Shown: positions 7,727-17,022 of the stretch, piece by piece | How the letters are laid out: each line of letters starts with the position of its first letter | Position numbering within the stretch: position 1 is the stretch's first letter | Origin: DATJIG01 sp050260515 | GTDB lineage: Bacteria; Pseudomonadota; Alphaproteobacteria; SMXQ01 | Reading direction: 5' to 3' | Length of the DNA stretch: 64,000 nucleotides | Assembly (NCBI GenBank): GCA_050260515.1 | Contig: JBLNCI010000048.1 | Span: 73,113 to 137,112 of the forward strand | Notes under the pieces: model-generated | Told to the model about the DNA's origin: nothing | Databases searched by the model: none | Seen by the model: only the letters and a program-made list of their open reading frames with translations | Program-made: the position numbers and the translations under genes

Positions 7727-8752
7727 CTAACGCACGGAAACCGCGGCGCGGGCCTTCTCGGCGACGGCGGGCGACGTGTCGACCACGCCGACGACGATCT
7801 TCTGCAGGTCCTCGCCCGTGATCGGGCTCACCTCGAACCCGGACTTCTCGGCCTCGGCGAGGAATTGCGGATCGCTCATCGTCTTCCGGAACGCGTCGCG
7901 GAGAATCTTGACGCGGTCGGCGGGCACGCCCGGTCCCATCACCAGCGGACGGCCAATCGACACCGTGCTCGAGAACAGCCGCAAGACGTCGCGCTGCTCG
8001 TCGTTCTGCGCAAGATCCATGACGCTCGGCACGCCGGGAAGGTCCTTCGCCGGCTCCAGCCCGATCTGGGCCAGGAAGCGGATCTTCTTGTCGCGGATCC
8101 AGTCCGGGCGCGTCACCTTCCAGCCGGCCCAGTTCTGCCCGCCGCGGCCCATGACTTCGCCCTGCTCCATCGCGAGCTCGATCTGGTTCCCGCCCTTGTA
8201 GCCGGAGATCACGTGAAACTTGGTCCCGAGAATGTTGTTCAGCATCGTCGGGATGTTGTAGTCGAGGCCCACCTGCCCCGACGCGCCGAGATCGATGCTC
8301 GTGGCCCGGGCCTCGGCGAGGGTCTTCACCGGAGCCGTGTGCCAGACGGCGATGACGCTGACCGATGAGCTCGGCGTCCCGATCCACTGGAATTTGGCGG
8401 CGTCGAACTTCACGTTCTTGTCGCCGAACAACTGCAATTGCGGCAGCGTCTGCACCAGGCCGCCGACGATCGTGCCGTCCTGAGGCGCCGCGTTGTAGAT
8501 ATAGTTTCCGGCATTGAGGCTGTCGGCGCCGGGCATGTTCTGGATGACGATCTGCGGCGCCCCGGGGATCGAACGACCGATGTGCCGTGCCACCAGCCGG
8601 CCGCTGAGGTCATATCCGCCGCCGGCATCCGTGCCGATGATCACCCGGAGCTGCTTGTCCTTGTAGAAGTCCCCGGTCTGGGCGAACGCCGCGAACGGAA
8701 CGACAGCGCAGGCCGCCGCAACCAACACTGAAACCCGTGATGTCGTGCTCAT
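7727..8752 (-). CDS. TctC/Bug-family solute-binding receptor (1)
   Basis: A 341-residue periplasmic receptor of the tripartite tricarboxylate transporter (TTT) type. It has a signal peptide (to about residue 24, AFA-QTG), a glycine-rich ligand loop GTDAGGGYDLSGRLVARH near residues 39-56, and the family segment IVIQNMPGADSLNAGNYIY. An AGAGGACAC ribosome site precedes ATG 8752. It is the third of three tandem receptors. These proteins deliver carboxylates to TctA/TctB permeases, but neither membrane gene is in the window. Confidence 0.88.
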   Translation of the reverse strand: MSTTSRVSVLVAAACAVVPFAAFAQTGDFYKDKQLRVIIGTDAGGGYDLSGRLVARHIGRSIPGAPQIVIQNMPGADSLNAGNYIYNAAPQDGTIVGGLVQTLPQLQLFGDKNVKFDAAKFQWIGTPSSSVSVIAVWHTAPVKTLAEARATSIDLGASGQVGLDYNIPTMLNNILGTKFHVISGYKGGNQIELAMEQGEVMGRGGQNWAGWKVTRPDWIRDKKIRFLAQIGLEPAKDLPGVPSVMDLAQNDEQRDVLRLFSSTVSIGRPLVMGPGVPADRVKILRDAFRKTMSDPQFLAEAEKSGFEVSPITGEDLQKIVVGVVDTSPAVAEKARAAVSVR

Positions 8753-8822
8753 GTGTCCTCTGATGATGCGCGCGGCGCGCCGAATCGTGCGATGGATAAT
8801 TCGTTACCGGGACGACCTTGGC

Positions 8823-9863
8823 TCAGTTTCCCCCGGCGCGATCGAGGATCTCGGCGACCCGGTCTATCAGCGGCTTTGGGGTCGCGTAGGCGTCGCGGAG
8901 GATCGCGTCGATCTCGGCGCCCGGCACCGGATCGATCTCGATTCCGAGCTTGGCCGCGTCGTCGATGTAGGCCTGGTCCCTGCCGGTGGCGTCGAAGGCC
9001 GCCCGCAGCGCCTGCGTCCGGTCCGCGGCGAGGTCCGGCGGCGCGCCGAATGCGCGCGGCAGGGCGAGCCAACTGAACAGGAGCCCCAGCGTCTTCCGGT
9101 CGTCGTCGGTCTTGGCGTAGTCCATGATGAACGGCGCGTCGGGAAGCTGCGGGCTCTTCTTCAGCGCCATCTGCACCAGGACGTTGATCTTGCCCTCCTT
9201 GAGCCACTCGGGGTTGCTCGCCTTGATGCTGTCGAGGAAGGTCCCGCACAGCCCCTGGGTCTCGCCGCGCTCCATCGCGAGGTTCAGGTCCTTGGTGCCG
9301 TTGTAGCCCTTGATCAGCTTGAACTTCGTGCCGAGCACGTTGTTCATCGCGATCGGGAAGATCAGCGTCGAGGTCCCCGCGGAGCCGGTGATCATCTCGG
9401 TCTTCATGACGTCGTCGAGGCGCTTGAACGGCGTGGTGTGCCACGAGATGCACAGACTCACGTCGGTGTTCGGGCTACCCAGCCATGTGAACCTGCGGGC
9501 GTCGAACTTGGCCGGCGTGTTCGGGAACAGCGGGTCGATCGCGATGCTGCCCGCGAACAGTCCGAATTCGCTGCCGTCCTTCGGCGCGATGTTGTAGATG
9601 CGATTCGCAGCGTTGAGGCTGCCCGCGCCCGGCATGTTCTTGACCACGACCGTCGGCTGCCCGGGTAGATGGCGGCCGAAGTGACGCGCCAGGAGGCGTC
9701 CGGCGACATCATAGCCGCCCCCGGTGTTGAAGCCGATCAGCAGCGTCACCGGATGCTCCTTGTAGAACGCGGCGAGCGCATCCGAGTTCTGCGCCCGCGC
9801 CGCCGTCGCGCCGCAGGCGATCGCCACGACCGCAACTCCGGCCGCACGCATCCAACGTTCCAT
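8823..9863 (-). CDS. TctC/Bug-family solute-binding receptor (2)
   Basis: A 346-residue TctC-type periplasmic receptor. It has a signal peptide (about 1-25, ARA-QNS), the glycine-rich loop GFNTGGGYDVAGRLLARHFG, and VVVKNMPGAGSLNAANRIY. ATG 9863 is preferred over GTG 9866 because AGGAG lies at the right distance. It differs substantially from its two neighbours outside the motif regions, so the three probably recognise different ligands or are old duplicates. It is the middle gene of the receptor trio. Confidence 0.88.
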   Translation of the reverse strand: MERWMRAAGVAVVAIACGATAARAQNSDALAAFYKEHPVTLLIGFNTGGGYDVAGRLLARHFGRHLPGQPTVVVKNMPGAGSLNAANRIYNIAPKDGSEFGLFAGSIAIDPLFPNTPAKFDARRFTWLGSPNTDVSLCISWHTTPFKRLDDVMKTEMITGSAGTSTLIFPIAMNNVLGTKFKLIKGYNGTKDLNLAMERGETQGLCGTFLDSIKASNPEWLKEGKINVLVQMALKKSPQLPDAPFIMDYAKTDDDRKTLGLLFSWLALPRAFGAPPDLAADRTQALRAAFDATGRDQAYIDDAAKLGIEIDPVPGAEIDAILRDAYATPKPLIDRVAEILDRAGGN

Positions 9864-9913
9864 CACACTCTCCTGTCGCGCGAACCGTGCGCGTCCCGAT
9901 TACACACTGACGT

Positions 9914-10942
9914 TCAGTTCGACACCGCATAGACCTTGGCGCGGTCGACGATCGCCTTCGGCGCCTTGTAGGCGTGGGCGAGCAGCGCCTCGATCTGCGC
10001 GCCGGTGATGGGGTCCACGAACTGCTTTGTCTTCTCGGCGTCCGCCAGATACTGCGGGTCCTTCATCGTCTCGTCGAATGCCGTGCGCAGCGCCTGCAGC
10101 CGATCCGCCGGAATCTTCGGCGGCGCCATGTACGGCCGCCCGAACTCCTGCGACGTCACCAGCAGCTCCCACACCTGACGATCGTCGGGGTTCTTGATGA
10201 GATCGAGCGCGAGCGGCACGCCCGGTAAATGCGGGCTCGCCTCGAGGCCGAGCTGCAGCAGGAAATTGACCTTCTTGTCGATGATCCAGTTCGGCGACGA
10301 GGCCATGTGCGTTTCCCACGCGATGCCGCAGAGCCCCTCGATCTCGCCGTTTTCGACCGCAAGCCGCAGGCTCGAGGTCGTGTACCCCTCGATCACCTTG
10401 AACCTGGTGCCGATCATCGCGTTGAGCAGCTTCGGAAAGATGTTCGGAGTCGAGTCCGCGCCGGTCGCCCCCACCAGAACCTCGCGATTGCGGATGTCGT
10501 CGACGGTCTTCACCGGAGCCGTGTGCCACGTCAGGCAGGTGCCGGTCTGCTTGCCGATGCTGCCGATCCAGCTCAGTTCGCGCGGATCGAAGCTGACTCC
10601 GGATTTGCCGTACAGGTGATCCATAATGACGGTGTTGAACGACGCCAGCACCGCCGATCCGTCCTTCGGCGCGACCGCGTAGATGAAGTTGGCCGCCTTG
10701 AGGCCCGAGGCCCCCGGCATGTTCTTGACGACGATATTGGGCGAGCCGGGAATATGCCGCGCGAAATGCCGCTGTAGCGTGCGGGCGTAGACGTCGAATC
10801 CGCCGCCCGCCCCGGAGCCGACATAGAGGCTCAACTCGGCCTTCTTGTAGAAGTCGGCGACGGACTGCGCGCCGGCGCCCTGAACACCGGCCACGCTCAC
10901 GACCACACCCGCCACGACCGGCAACAGCCCTCGGATCCACAT
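9914..10942 (-). CDS. TctC/Bug-family solute-binding receptor (3)
   Basis: A 342-residue TctC-type receptor and the first gene of the minus-strand operon. It has a signal peptide (to about residue 25, AGA-QSV), YVGSGAGGGFDVYARTLQRH, and IVVKNMPGASGLKAANFIY. The start at 10942 has GAGGGGG upstream. It shares WHTAPVKT with receptor 1 and the fold motifs with receptor 2. It is divergent from the racemase/decarboxylase-like gene at 11174, with 231 nt between; that spacer should hold the promoters, but I see no clear box in it. Confidence 0.88.
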   Translation of the reverse strand: MWIRGLLPVVAGVVVSVAGVQGAGAQSVADFYKKAELSLYVGSGAGGGFDVYARTLQRHFARHIPGSPNIVVKNMPGASGLKAANFIYAVAPKDGSAVLASFNTVIMDHLYGKSGVSFDPRELSWIGSIGKQTGTCLTWHTAPVKTVDDIRNREVLVGATGADSTPNIFPKLLNAMIGTRFKVIEGYTTSSLRLAVENGEIEGLCGIAWETHMASSPNWIIDKKVNFLLQLGLEASPHLPGVPLALDLIKNPDDRQVWELLVTSQEFGRPYMAPPKIPADRLQALRTAFDETMKDPQYLADAEKTKQFVDPITGAQIEALLAHAYKAPKAIVDRAKVYAVSN

Positions 10943-11173
10943 GTGGAGCCCCCTCTGCCCTCGTTCGTCTCGGTCGCCGCGGAGATCCTCCGCGGCGCCG
11001 GCGCTTTCCGCGCCGCGACAGAATAGCGCGGCGATCCGCAATTCGACAGCCGCGGTTTGGTCCTCATCCGGGCCGCCAATAGAATGAAACGTCTGCCGGC
11101 CGTGACCGCCCGGCGATTGCCATGCGCCGCGCCCGCCCCTACCCTCGCCGCGGACCGCAGTGAAAGGACACGC

Positions 11174-11905
11174 ATGTACGGATACCGCGCCCGGATCGGC
11201 TACTGCTCGCCGCCGTTCGTCACCGAGACCTTCTGCCATGAGTTCTCGATGATGGCCCCGAAGGGCGTCACGCTGATGATCAAGACCCTCGCGATCACGT
11301 CGCTGACGCACGAGAAGACTCGGGAGTCCATGGAGGAGAGCCACGCCCGCAGTATCGAGGCGGCGAAGTACATGGCCGACGCGGGTGCCAGTGTCGTTGT
11401 GCTCGGCGGCAATCCGATCAACCAGACGCGCGGCATGGAGAACCTCGACTCGATTTGCGACGAGCTCTCGAAGGCAATCGGGACCAAGGTGGTGATGTCG
11501 AGTCAGGCCCAGATGCAGGCGCTCAAGGCGCTCGGCGCGCGCAAGGTCGGGACCGTGCACCCGTTCCTCGAATCCCAGAACGCGGATCATGAGCGCTCGA
11601 TGCGGAATCTCGGCTACGAGCCGGCGGGAGTCGTCGCCTGCGGCTACACCGTGCAGGACCTCGGCCGCATCCCGGGCGAGCTCGCGCTCACGTTGTCGCG
11701 CAAGCTGAAGCAGGAGCATCCCGAGGCCGACACCATCCACCCGAGCTGCGCCCATTGGGCGACCGCCCATGCCATCGACCAGATCGAGCGCGAGCTCGGG
11801 GTCAACGTGATGACCTCCCAGCAGGCGATCATGTGGAAGGCGCTGCGCACCGCCGGCATCGACGACCGCATCGCGGGCTTCGGCCGTCTGCTGCGGGAGT
11901 TCTAG
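11174..11905 (+). CDS. Asp/Glu racemase superfamily enzyme, arylmalonate decarboxylase-like
   Basis: A 243-residue cytoplasmic enzyme of the Asp/Glu racemase / maleate isomerase / arylmalonate decarboxylase superfamily. Members normally use two facing cysteines. Here the second is present (C192 in PSCAHW), but the first position reads GGNPINQTRG (78-87), lining up with the Gly-containing loop of arylmalonate decarboxylase rather than with the CTS loop of racemases. That pattern favours C-C bond or proton chemistry on one face only. AAAGGA precedes ATG 11174 by 5 nt. It is divergent from the three TctC receptors, suggesting it acts on a carboxylate they import. Decarboxylase versus isomerase cannot be settled from sequence alone. 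Confidence 0.75.
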   Translation: MYGYRARIGYCSPPFVTETFCHEFSMMAPKGVTLMIKTLAITSLTHEKTRESMEESHARSIEAAKYMADAGASVVVLGGNPINQTRGMENLDSICDELSKAIGTKVVMSSQAQMQALKALGARKVGTVHPFLESQNADHERSMRNLGYEPAGVVACGYTVQDLGRIPGELALTLSRKLKQEHPEADTIHPSCAHWATAHAIDQIERELGVNVMTSQQAIMWKALRTAGIDDRIAGFGRLLREF

Positions 11906-11908
11906 GCC

Positions 11909-13318
11909 TTAGGCGCCCATCTGGCGGGCGAGCCAATGGTAAGAGGCCTTGGGCGTGCGTCGCTGGGTCGCGTAATCGACGCGGACGATGCCGAAGCGCT
12001 TCGAATACCCGTTCGCCCACTCGAAGTTGTCGAGCAGCGACCACACGAAGTATCCCTTCAGCCGGGCGCCGTCCGCCACCGCGCGGCTCGCCCAGTGAAG
12101 GTGATCGCGCAGGAAGGCGATGCGGGCAGCGTCCTCGACCTGCCCTGCGGAATCCACCCGATCGTCGAACGCGGCGCCGCTCTCGGTGACGTAGACCTCC
12201 GGGTTGCCGTAGCCGTCGCGCAACCGGATGAGCTGATCGTAAAGCCCGTGCGGCTGGATCGGCCACTTCATCGCGGTGAGGCCGATGCCGGGCGGCGTCG
12301 CTCCCCAGCCGGTACCGAACAGACCGCCCGCGTCGGCGCGCTGGTACATCGGGCTGTAGTAGTTCACGCCCAGGAAGTCGATCGGCCGCGGGATCGTCTC
12401 GAGATCGCCGGGTCGGACGAGCGGCGCGTACTCCGACGCCAATAGGTCCGGGTAAGCGCCGCGGAACAGAGGATCGAGGCAGCTCGTGTTCCAAACCGCG
12501 TCCCACATCTCGGCCGCGCGCCGGTCTTCGGGTCGATCGGTCGCCGCGAGCGACGGCTGCAGGCTGAGCACAGTGCCAATGCGCAGGTCGCCGCGCGCCG
12601 CACGCAGCGCGGCGACCGCGGTACCATGCGCCAGATTCTGGTGATGGATCGCAGCCAGCACATTGCCACGTCCGCGCAGGCCGGGCGCCATCTCGCCGAG
12701 GCCGTAGCCGAACAGCGCATGGACATTGGGCTCGTTGAAGGTGATCCAACGCTTCACGCGATCGCCGAGCCGCTTCACCGCGACCTCGGCATATTCCGCA
12801 TAGGCCGGGACGACGTCGCGGCCTAGCCAGCCGCCCCGCGCCTGGAGTGCCTGCGGCAGATCCCAATGGTAGAGGCAGGCCCACGGCTCGACGCCGCGCG
12901 CGAGCAGCGCGTCGACGAGGCGGTCGTAGAAATCGAGACCGGCGGCGTTCACGCGACCGGTTCCATCGGGGAACACCCGTGGCCACGCGATCGAGAAGCG
13001 GTAGGCACGGAATCCGGCTGCGGCGAGAAGATCGACGTCCTCGCCGTAGCGGTTGTAGTGATCGCAGGCGACGTCGCCGGTGTCGCCGCCGATCACCTTG
13101 CCGGGCGTGTGACTGAACACGTCCCAGATGCTAGGGCCACGGCCGTCGGCGGCCACCGCGCCTTCGATCTGATAGGCCGAGGTCGAGGCGCCCCAGACGA
13201 AATCGTCCGGGAAGGGGATCATGTCGCCCTCCGCCGCCCGGCTCGCACGCGACCAGCGCATCAGCGCCGCCGCCGACACCGCGGCGGTGCCGATCAAAAA
13301 CTCTCGTCTCCGCAACAA
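11909..13318 (-). CDS. Tat-exported GH1 beta-glucosidase
   Basis: A 469-residue glycoside hydrolase family 1 enzyme. A twin-arginine signal (RRREFLIG, about residues 3-10, plus a hydrophobic stretch to about 29) predicts export of the folded enzyme. The GH1 landmarks are present: an FVWGASTSAYQIEG start, the acid/base Glu in TFNEPN (E196) and the nucleophile Glu in VTESG (E379; most family members have TENG). It probably cleaves beta-glucosides or related glycosides. The start is one of two adjacent TTG codons (13318 or 13315), supported by AGGGGAAG immediately upstream. It converges with the 11174 gene with only 3 nt between, and no transporter or sugar regulator lies nearby. Confidence 0.93.
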   Translation of the reverse strand: MLRRREFLIGTAAVSAAALMRWSRASRAAEGDMIPFPDDFVWGASTSAYQIEGAVAADGRGPSIWDVFSHTPGKVIGGDTGDVACDHYNRYGEDVDLLAAAGFRAYRFSIAWPRVFPDGTGRVNAAGLDFYDRLVDALLARGVEPWACLYHWDLPQALQARGGWLGRDVVPAYAEYAEVAVKRLGDRVKRWITFNEPNVHALFGYGLGEMAPGLRGRGNVLAAIHHQNLAHGTAVAALRAARGDLRIGTVLSLQPSLAATDRPEDRRAAEMWDAVWNTSCLDPLFRGAYPDLLASEYAPLVRPGDLETIPRPIDFLGVNYYSPMYQRADAGGLFGTGWGATPPGIGLTAMKWPIQPHGLYDQLIRLRDGYGNPEVYVTESGAAFDDRVDSAGQVEDAARIAFLRDHLHWASRAVADGARLKGYFVWSLLDNFEWANGYSKRFGIVRVDYATQRRTPKASYHWLARQMGA

Positions 13319-13414
13319 CTTCCCCTGAACGAACCAATTCCCGACTCGGGCGCCGCCTCGGCGCAGGGCGCATGATGCCGTCCCGCGTCCGGCACGGCAA
13401 CCGGGGCTGGACGG

Positions 13415-14797
13415 CTAGCGCAGACGCTCAGCCAGCAGGCGTACGCCGACGCTCGGACGCAGCGTCATCGCCATCACCGGAATCGGAATCGGTCCGGGCC
13501 CGGGCCGGAACCGGAACCGCGCAAGCAAGGTCGTGAGGATGATCTGCGCCTGCATCATCGCGAAATTCGCGCCGATGCAGTTCCTCGGTCCCGCACCGAA
13601 CGGCAGGTAGAGGTAGCGATCGCGCGCCTTCACCGGCTCCGGCGCGAAATTGTCGGGATCGAAGGCGTTCGGCCGCGTCCACCACATCTCGTGACGGTGC
13701 AGCGCATAGATCGGCAGGAACAGCACGTCGTTCGGCTCGATCACGCGCCCGCACAGCTCGTCGCGCTCGCGCACGTTCCGCGCCAGCACGCCGACCGGGG
13801 GATAGAGCCTCATCGCTTCTTCGATCACCTGCCGAACGTACGGGGCTGCCGCGAGATCATCGGCGGCCGCGGCCGGCTTGCCGCCGATCGCCGCTTCCGC
13901 TTCGGACCGGGCGCGCTCCTGGAGGTCCGGGAACCACGCCAGCAGCAACAGCGCCCATGACAGCGCGAGCGCCGTGGTCTCGTGACCCGCGACAATGAAG
14001 AACTGCATGTTGTGCAGCAGGTCGGTCGGCGACATCCGGCGCCCGGTCTCCGGGTCCTCGGCCTTCATCATGTAATCGAGGAGATCGTCGGCCTTGCCGG
14101 TGGCTTCGCGCCGCCGCGCCTCGATCGCTGCGGCCACCATGGCGTGCATCGTCTTCACGGCGCCGCGCCCGAGAATTTCCCCGGGCCTCGGCAGCCACTC
14201 GGGGACCCGGAGAAAATCGAGCAGAGATGCCTTTCCGACGGTCTCGAAGTAGCGCGTGATGGCCTCGCCGTACGCCGCCGCGTCGAAGTGCTCGCGGCCC
14301 GACAGGGCGACTTCGCAGATCACGTCGAAGGTCGCCGAGAGCATTTCCGAGACCATCTCGGCCTCGCCACCGCACGCCGCCAGTCGCTCCACCGTCCGCG
14401 CGGCGGTCGCCGTCATGACCGGAGCCAGCGATGTGACGTTGCGCTGGGCGAACACCGGAGCCACCGCCCGGCGCTGCCAGCGCCACGCCTCTCCCTCCGA
14501 GGTGAACAGGCTGTTGCCCACCGCGGGCCGCAGCATGCGCAGCATCACCTCGGATTTCGGATAGTTGTCGACGTTGTCGAGGAAGACACGGCGCAGCGCC
14601 GCCGGATCCTGGACCATGTGCCAGCGGGCGCCCATGCGTCCTGAGACGATGGGCTGGCGGTACGCGAGACCGGGGATGATCTCCAGGACGTTGGTGCGCG
14701 CCGCGCGGATGCTTTGGAACAGGGACAGCGGGCGGACCGGCGGACGGACGGACGGCGGAAACGCCTCGTCCCGGAATTTCGGCGCGGCCTCCGTCAT
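13415..14797 (-). CDS. cytochrome P450
   Basis: A 460-residue cytochrome P450 monooxygenase. The I-helix oxygen motif AGHETT (270-275), the K-helix ExxR (E327-R330) and the heme loop FGAGPRNCIG (400-409, with C407 as heme ligand) are all intact. No membrane anchor or fused reductase is present, so it needs separate redox partners, and no ferredoxin or ferredoxin reductase gene is in the window. It starts 21 nt after dusB on the same strand and may be co-transcribed with it, which looks like chance rather than shared function. The substrate is unknown; the overall pattern resembles fatty-acid or terpenoid-type bacterial P450s. Confidence 0.93.
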   Translation of the reverse strand: MTEAAPKFRDEAFPPSVRPPVRPLSLFQSIRAARTNVLEIIPGLAYRQPIVSGRMGARWHMVQDPAALRRVFLDNVDNYPKSEVMLRMLRPAVGNSLFTSEGEAWRWQRRAVAPVFAQRNVTSLAPVMTATAARTVERLAACGGEAEMVSEMLSATFDVICEVALSGREHFDAAAYGEAITRYFETVGKASLLDFLRVPEWLPRPGEILGRGAVKTMHAMVAAAIEARRREATGKADDLLDYMMKAEDPETGRRMSPTDLLHNMQFFIVAGHETTALALSWALLLLAWFPDLQERARSEAEAAIGGKPAAAADDLAAAPYVRQVIEEAMRLYPPVGVLARNVRERDELCGRVIEPNDVLFLPIYALHRHEMWWTRPNAFDPDNFAPEPVKARDRYLYLPFGAGPRNCIGANFAMMQAQIILTTLLARFRFRPGPGPIPIPVMAMTLRPSVGVRLLAERLR

Positions 14798-14818
14798 CGC
14801 AGCGGCCTCCGCTCTCGG

Positions 14819-15841
14819 TCAGGCGGCGGGTGCGAGAGCGCCCGCGTCCCGCCCGTCGGTCCAAAGCGCGGTGATCGCCGCTTCGACCTCGCCCGGCGAC
14901 TCCAGGCGGCACAACCGCGACTTCATCGCGCGGCGCGTGGCCGCATCCGGGTTCCATGGCGCGTTCTCGACGTACCAGCCGAGGTGCTTGCGGAACACCT
15001 TGAGCCCGAGGGCGTCCCCGTAGAAGCGAAGCGAGTCGGCGAAGTGTTCCAGCAGGATGGCGAGCCGGTCCGCGAGCGTCGGCTCCTGCATTGGCTCCCC
15101 GGTAGCGAGCGCTCGGTCGATCGCCGATGCGATCCACGGGCGACCATAGCTGCCGCGGCCGATCATCACCGCATCGGCGCCGGATTGCTGCAGCGCCGCG
15201 CGGGCAGACTCCGCGTCGACGATGTCGCCGTTGACGATCACCGGCAGACTGGTCTCCTGCTTCACCAGGGCAACCGCCCTCCAGTCGACGTTACCGGTGT
15301 AGAACTGCTGCCGGGTGCGTCCGTGAACCGTGATCGCTTGCACGCCGGCCCGTTCGGCACGCGCCGCGAGCTCGGGCGCGTTGCGGCACGTGTCGTCCCA
15401 GCCCAGCCGCATCTTCAGCGTTACCGGCCGCGAAGTCGCCGCGACGGTCGCCGCGATCAGGCGCTCGGCGTTATCGAGATCGCGCATCAGCGCCGAACCG
15501 GACAGGCCGCCGGTCACTTCCTTGGCCGGGCACCCCATGTTGATGTCGACGATGTCGGCGCCGGCGGCTTCCGCCATCGCCGCGCCCTTGGCGAGGAACT
15601 CGGCCTTGCGGCCGACCAACTGGATGACCGTGAGCGGGAGGCCATCGCCGACGGCGGCGCGGCGCACCACGTCGGGGCGGCCGCGGGCGAACTCCTCGCA
15701 GGCGACCATCTCGGTCGCGACGTACGCGGCGCCGAGACGGGATGCCGCGCGACGGAACGGCAGGTCCGAGACGCCGGTCATCGGCGCGGTCAGCACCCTG
15801 CCGCCGATCTCCACGTCGCCGATCTTCAATGTTGCGGTCAC
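14819..15841 (-). CDS. dusB: tRNA-dihydrouridine synthase B
   Basis: A 340-residue flavoenzyme that reduces uridine to dihydrouridine in the D-loop of tRNA using FMN and NADPH. It has the Dus TIM barrel with LTAPMTGVSDLPFR near the N-terminus, the catalytic Cys in NMGCPAKEV (C104), the FMN-phosphate segments VNGDI and MIGRGSYGRPW, and the C-terminal helical RNA-binding domain. The start is GTG 15841. In many alphaproteobacteria dusB precedes ntrBC; here it is followed instead by the P450 gene, so the usual neighbourhood has been lost. Confidence 0.93.
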   Translation of the reverse strand: MTATLKIGDVEIGGRVLTAPMTGVSDLPFRRAASRLGAAYVATEMVACEEFARGRPDVVRRAAVGDGLPLTVIQLVGRKAEFLAKGAAMAEAAGADIVDINMGCPAKEVTGGLSGSALMRDLDNAERLIAATVAATSRPVTLKMRLGWDDTCRNAPELAARAERAGVQAITVHGRTRQQFYTGNVDWRAVALVKQETSLPVIVNGDIVDAESARAALQQSGADAVMIGRGSYGRPWIASAIDRALATGEPMQEPTLADRLAILLEHFADSLRFYGDALGLKVFRKHLGWYVENAPWNPDAATRRAMKSRLCRLESPGEVEAAITALWTDGRDAGALAPAA

Positions 15842-15994
15842 ATCAGCCCTCGTTCGGGGCGCTTCATAGCACAGGACAGCCTATCCCGTCCCGGCCCGCC
15901 CCTCGGCGACTTCCGCGCCTTCACCGCCTCGCCTACACTCCCGCCAAGCTTGAACAGATCGGGATCACAAAATCAGATCCTCGGGGAGAAAACG

Positions 15995-16939
15995 ATGTCC
16001 ACCCATCCTTTCCGTAGCGCGCTCGCCGCGCTGGCGCTTGCTGCCGTCGCCGTCGGCGCGCCGGCGCTGGCCGACACCATGGTGCAACACAAGATCGCCG
16101 ACGACGTCTACTTCATGCAGAACGACCGCGGTTCGTCCAACGCGGCGTTCTTCATCACGCCCGACGGCGTGCTGGTCTTCGACGCCGACCTCAAGACCGC
16201 CGATCAGGTGCTGGCCGCGATCCGCAAGCTCACCGACAAGAAGGTAACGTACCTGATCACGTCGCATTCCGCCGGAGACCACGCGACGGGCATGTGGATC
16301 TATCGCGAGGACAAGCCGACCTTCATCGCCACGCGTACGCAGGCGCGCGACTACTACATGCAGGCGGGATCGGAGTTCGCTGAGCGCAAGGGCAGCAACA
16401 ACCCCGAGTGGGCGCACTACAAGAACGCCGAGATGGTGCTGCCGGACATCGCCTTCGACGGCGGCATGACCCTCAAGTTCGGCGGCCTTACCTTCCACCT
16501 TACCGACGAGGGGCACGGCCATTCCACCTCCGATCTCACGGTCTACGTGCCGGAGAAGCGCATCATGCTGATGGGCGATCTGCTCGACACCGAGATCCAC
16601 CCCGGCCAGAGCGAGTCCGGCGAAATCTTCTACGCGAACGTCGACGGGTGGGTCGCGCACCTGGACAACGTCATCAACCGCCACCTGCCGGTCGACACCT
16701 ATGTCCCCGGCCACGGGCCCGTCCATGTCGGGCGCGGCGTTGCCGATCTCGAGGAGCAGAAGCGTTACTTCCTCGTCATGCGCGACGAAGTATCGAAGCT
16801 GCTGGCGAAGGGAAAAACCGTCGAGCAGATCAAGAAGGAGCTTGTCGTGCCGAAGGAGTTCGCGCACTACCAGCGCAAGCCCCGCCTCGACACCTTCATC
16901 AAGCTCTACGTCGGGCAACTCACCGAGACAGGCTACTGA
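15995..16939 (+). CDS. exported metallo-beta-lactamase-fold protein with altered metal motif
   Basis: A 314-residue metallo-beta-lactamase (MBL) superfamily protein with a signal peptide (to about residue 27, ALA-DTM). The fold landmarks are the HxHxDH loop read here as H91-S-A-G-D95-H96, then GHGHS (H174/H176), MGDLL (D195) and PGHGP (H240). The second His of HxHxDH is Ala (A93), removing one zinc ligand from the first metal site. A C-terminal helical extension (about 255-314) is present. GGGGAGAA supports ATG 15995. It is divergent from dusB with 153 nt between. It could hydrolyse an ester, lactone or similar bond, or may have lost hydrolase activity. Confidence 0.82.
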   Translation: MSTHPFRSALAALALAAVAVGAPALADTMVQHKIADDVYFMQNDRGSSNAAFFITPDGVLVFDADLKTADQVLAAIRKLTDKKVTYLITSHSAGDHATGMWIYREDKPTFIATRTQARDYYMQAGSEFAERKGSNNPEWAHYKNAEMVLPDIAFDGGMTLKFGGLTFHLTDEGHGHSTSDLTVYVPEKRIMLMGDLLDTEIHPGQSESGEIFYANVDGWVAHLDNVINRHLPVDTYVPGHGPVHVGRGVADLEEQKRYFLVMRDEVSKLLAKGKTVEQIKKELVVPKEFAHYQRKPRLDTFIKLYVGQLTETGY

Positions 16940-16959
16940 CCGTTACGACCGCAGCGAAC

Positions 16960-16989
16960 GGCGGCGGCCGGAGAGGTCCGGCCGCCGCC
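16960..16989 (+). terminator. strong hairpin after the MBL-fold gene
   Basis: A perfect 13-bp GC stem (16960-16972 with 16977-16989) with loop GAGG lies between two convergent genes. It has no T-run, so it may act as a bidirectional stop or simply protect transcript ends. Confidence 0.5.
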
Positions 16990-17022
16990 GAGTTCTGGGT
17001 CGATAGCCAGTCGTTGCGGGGA

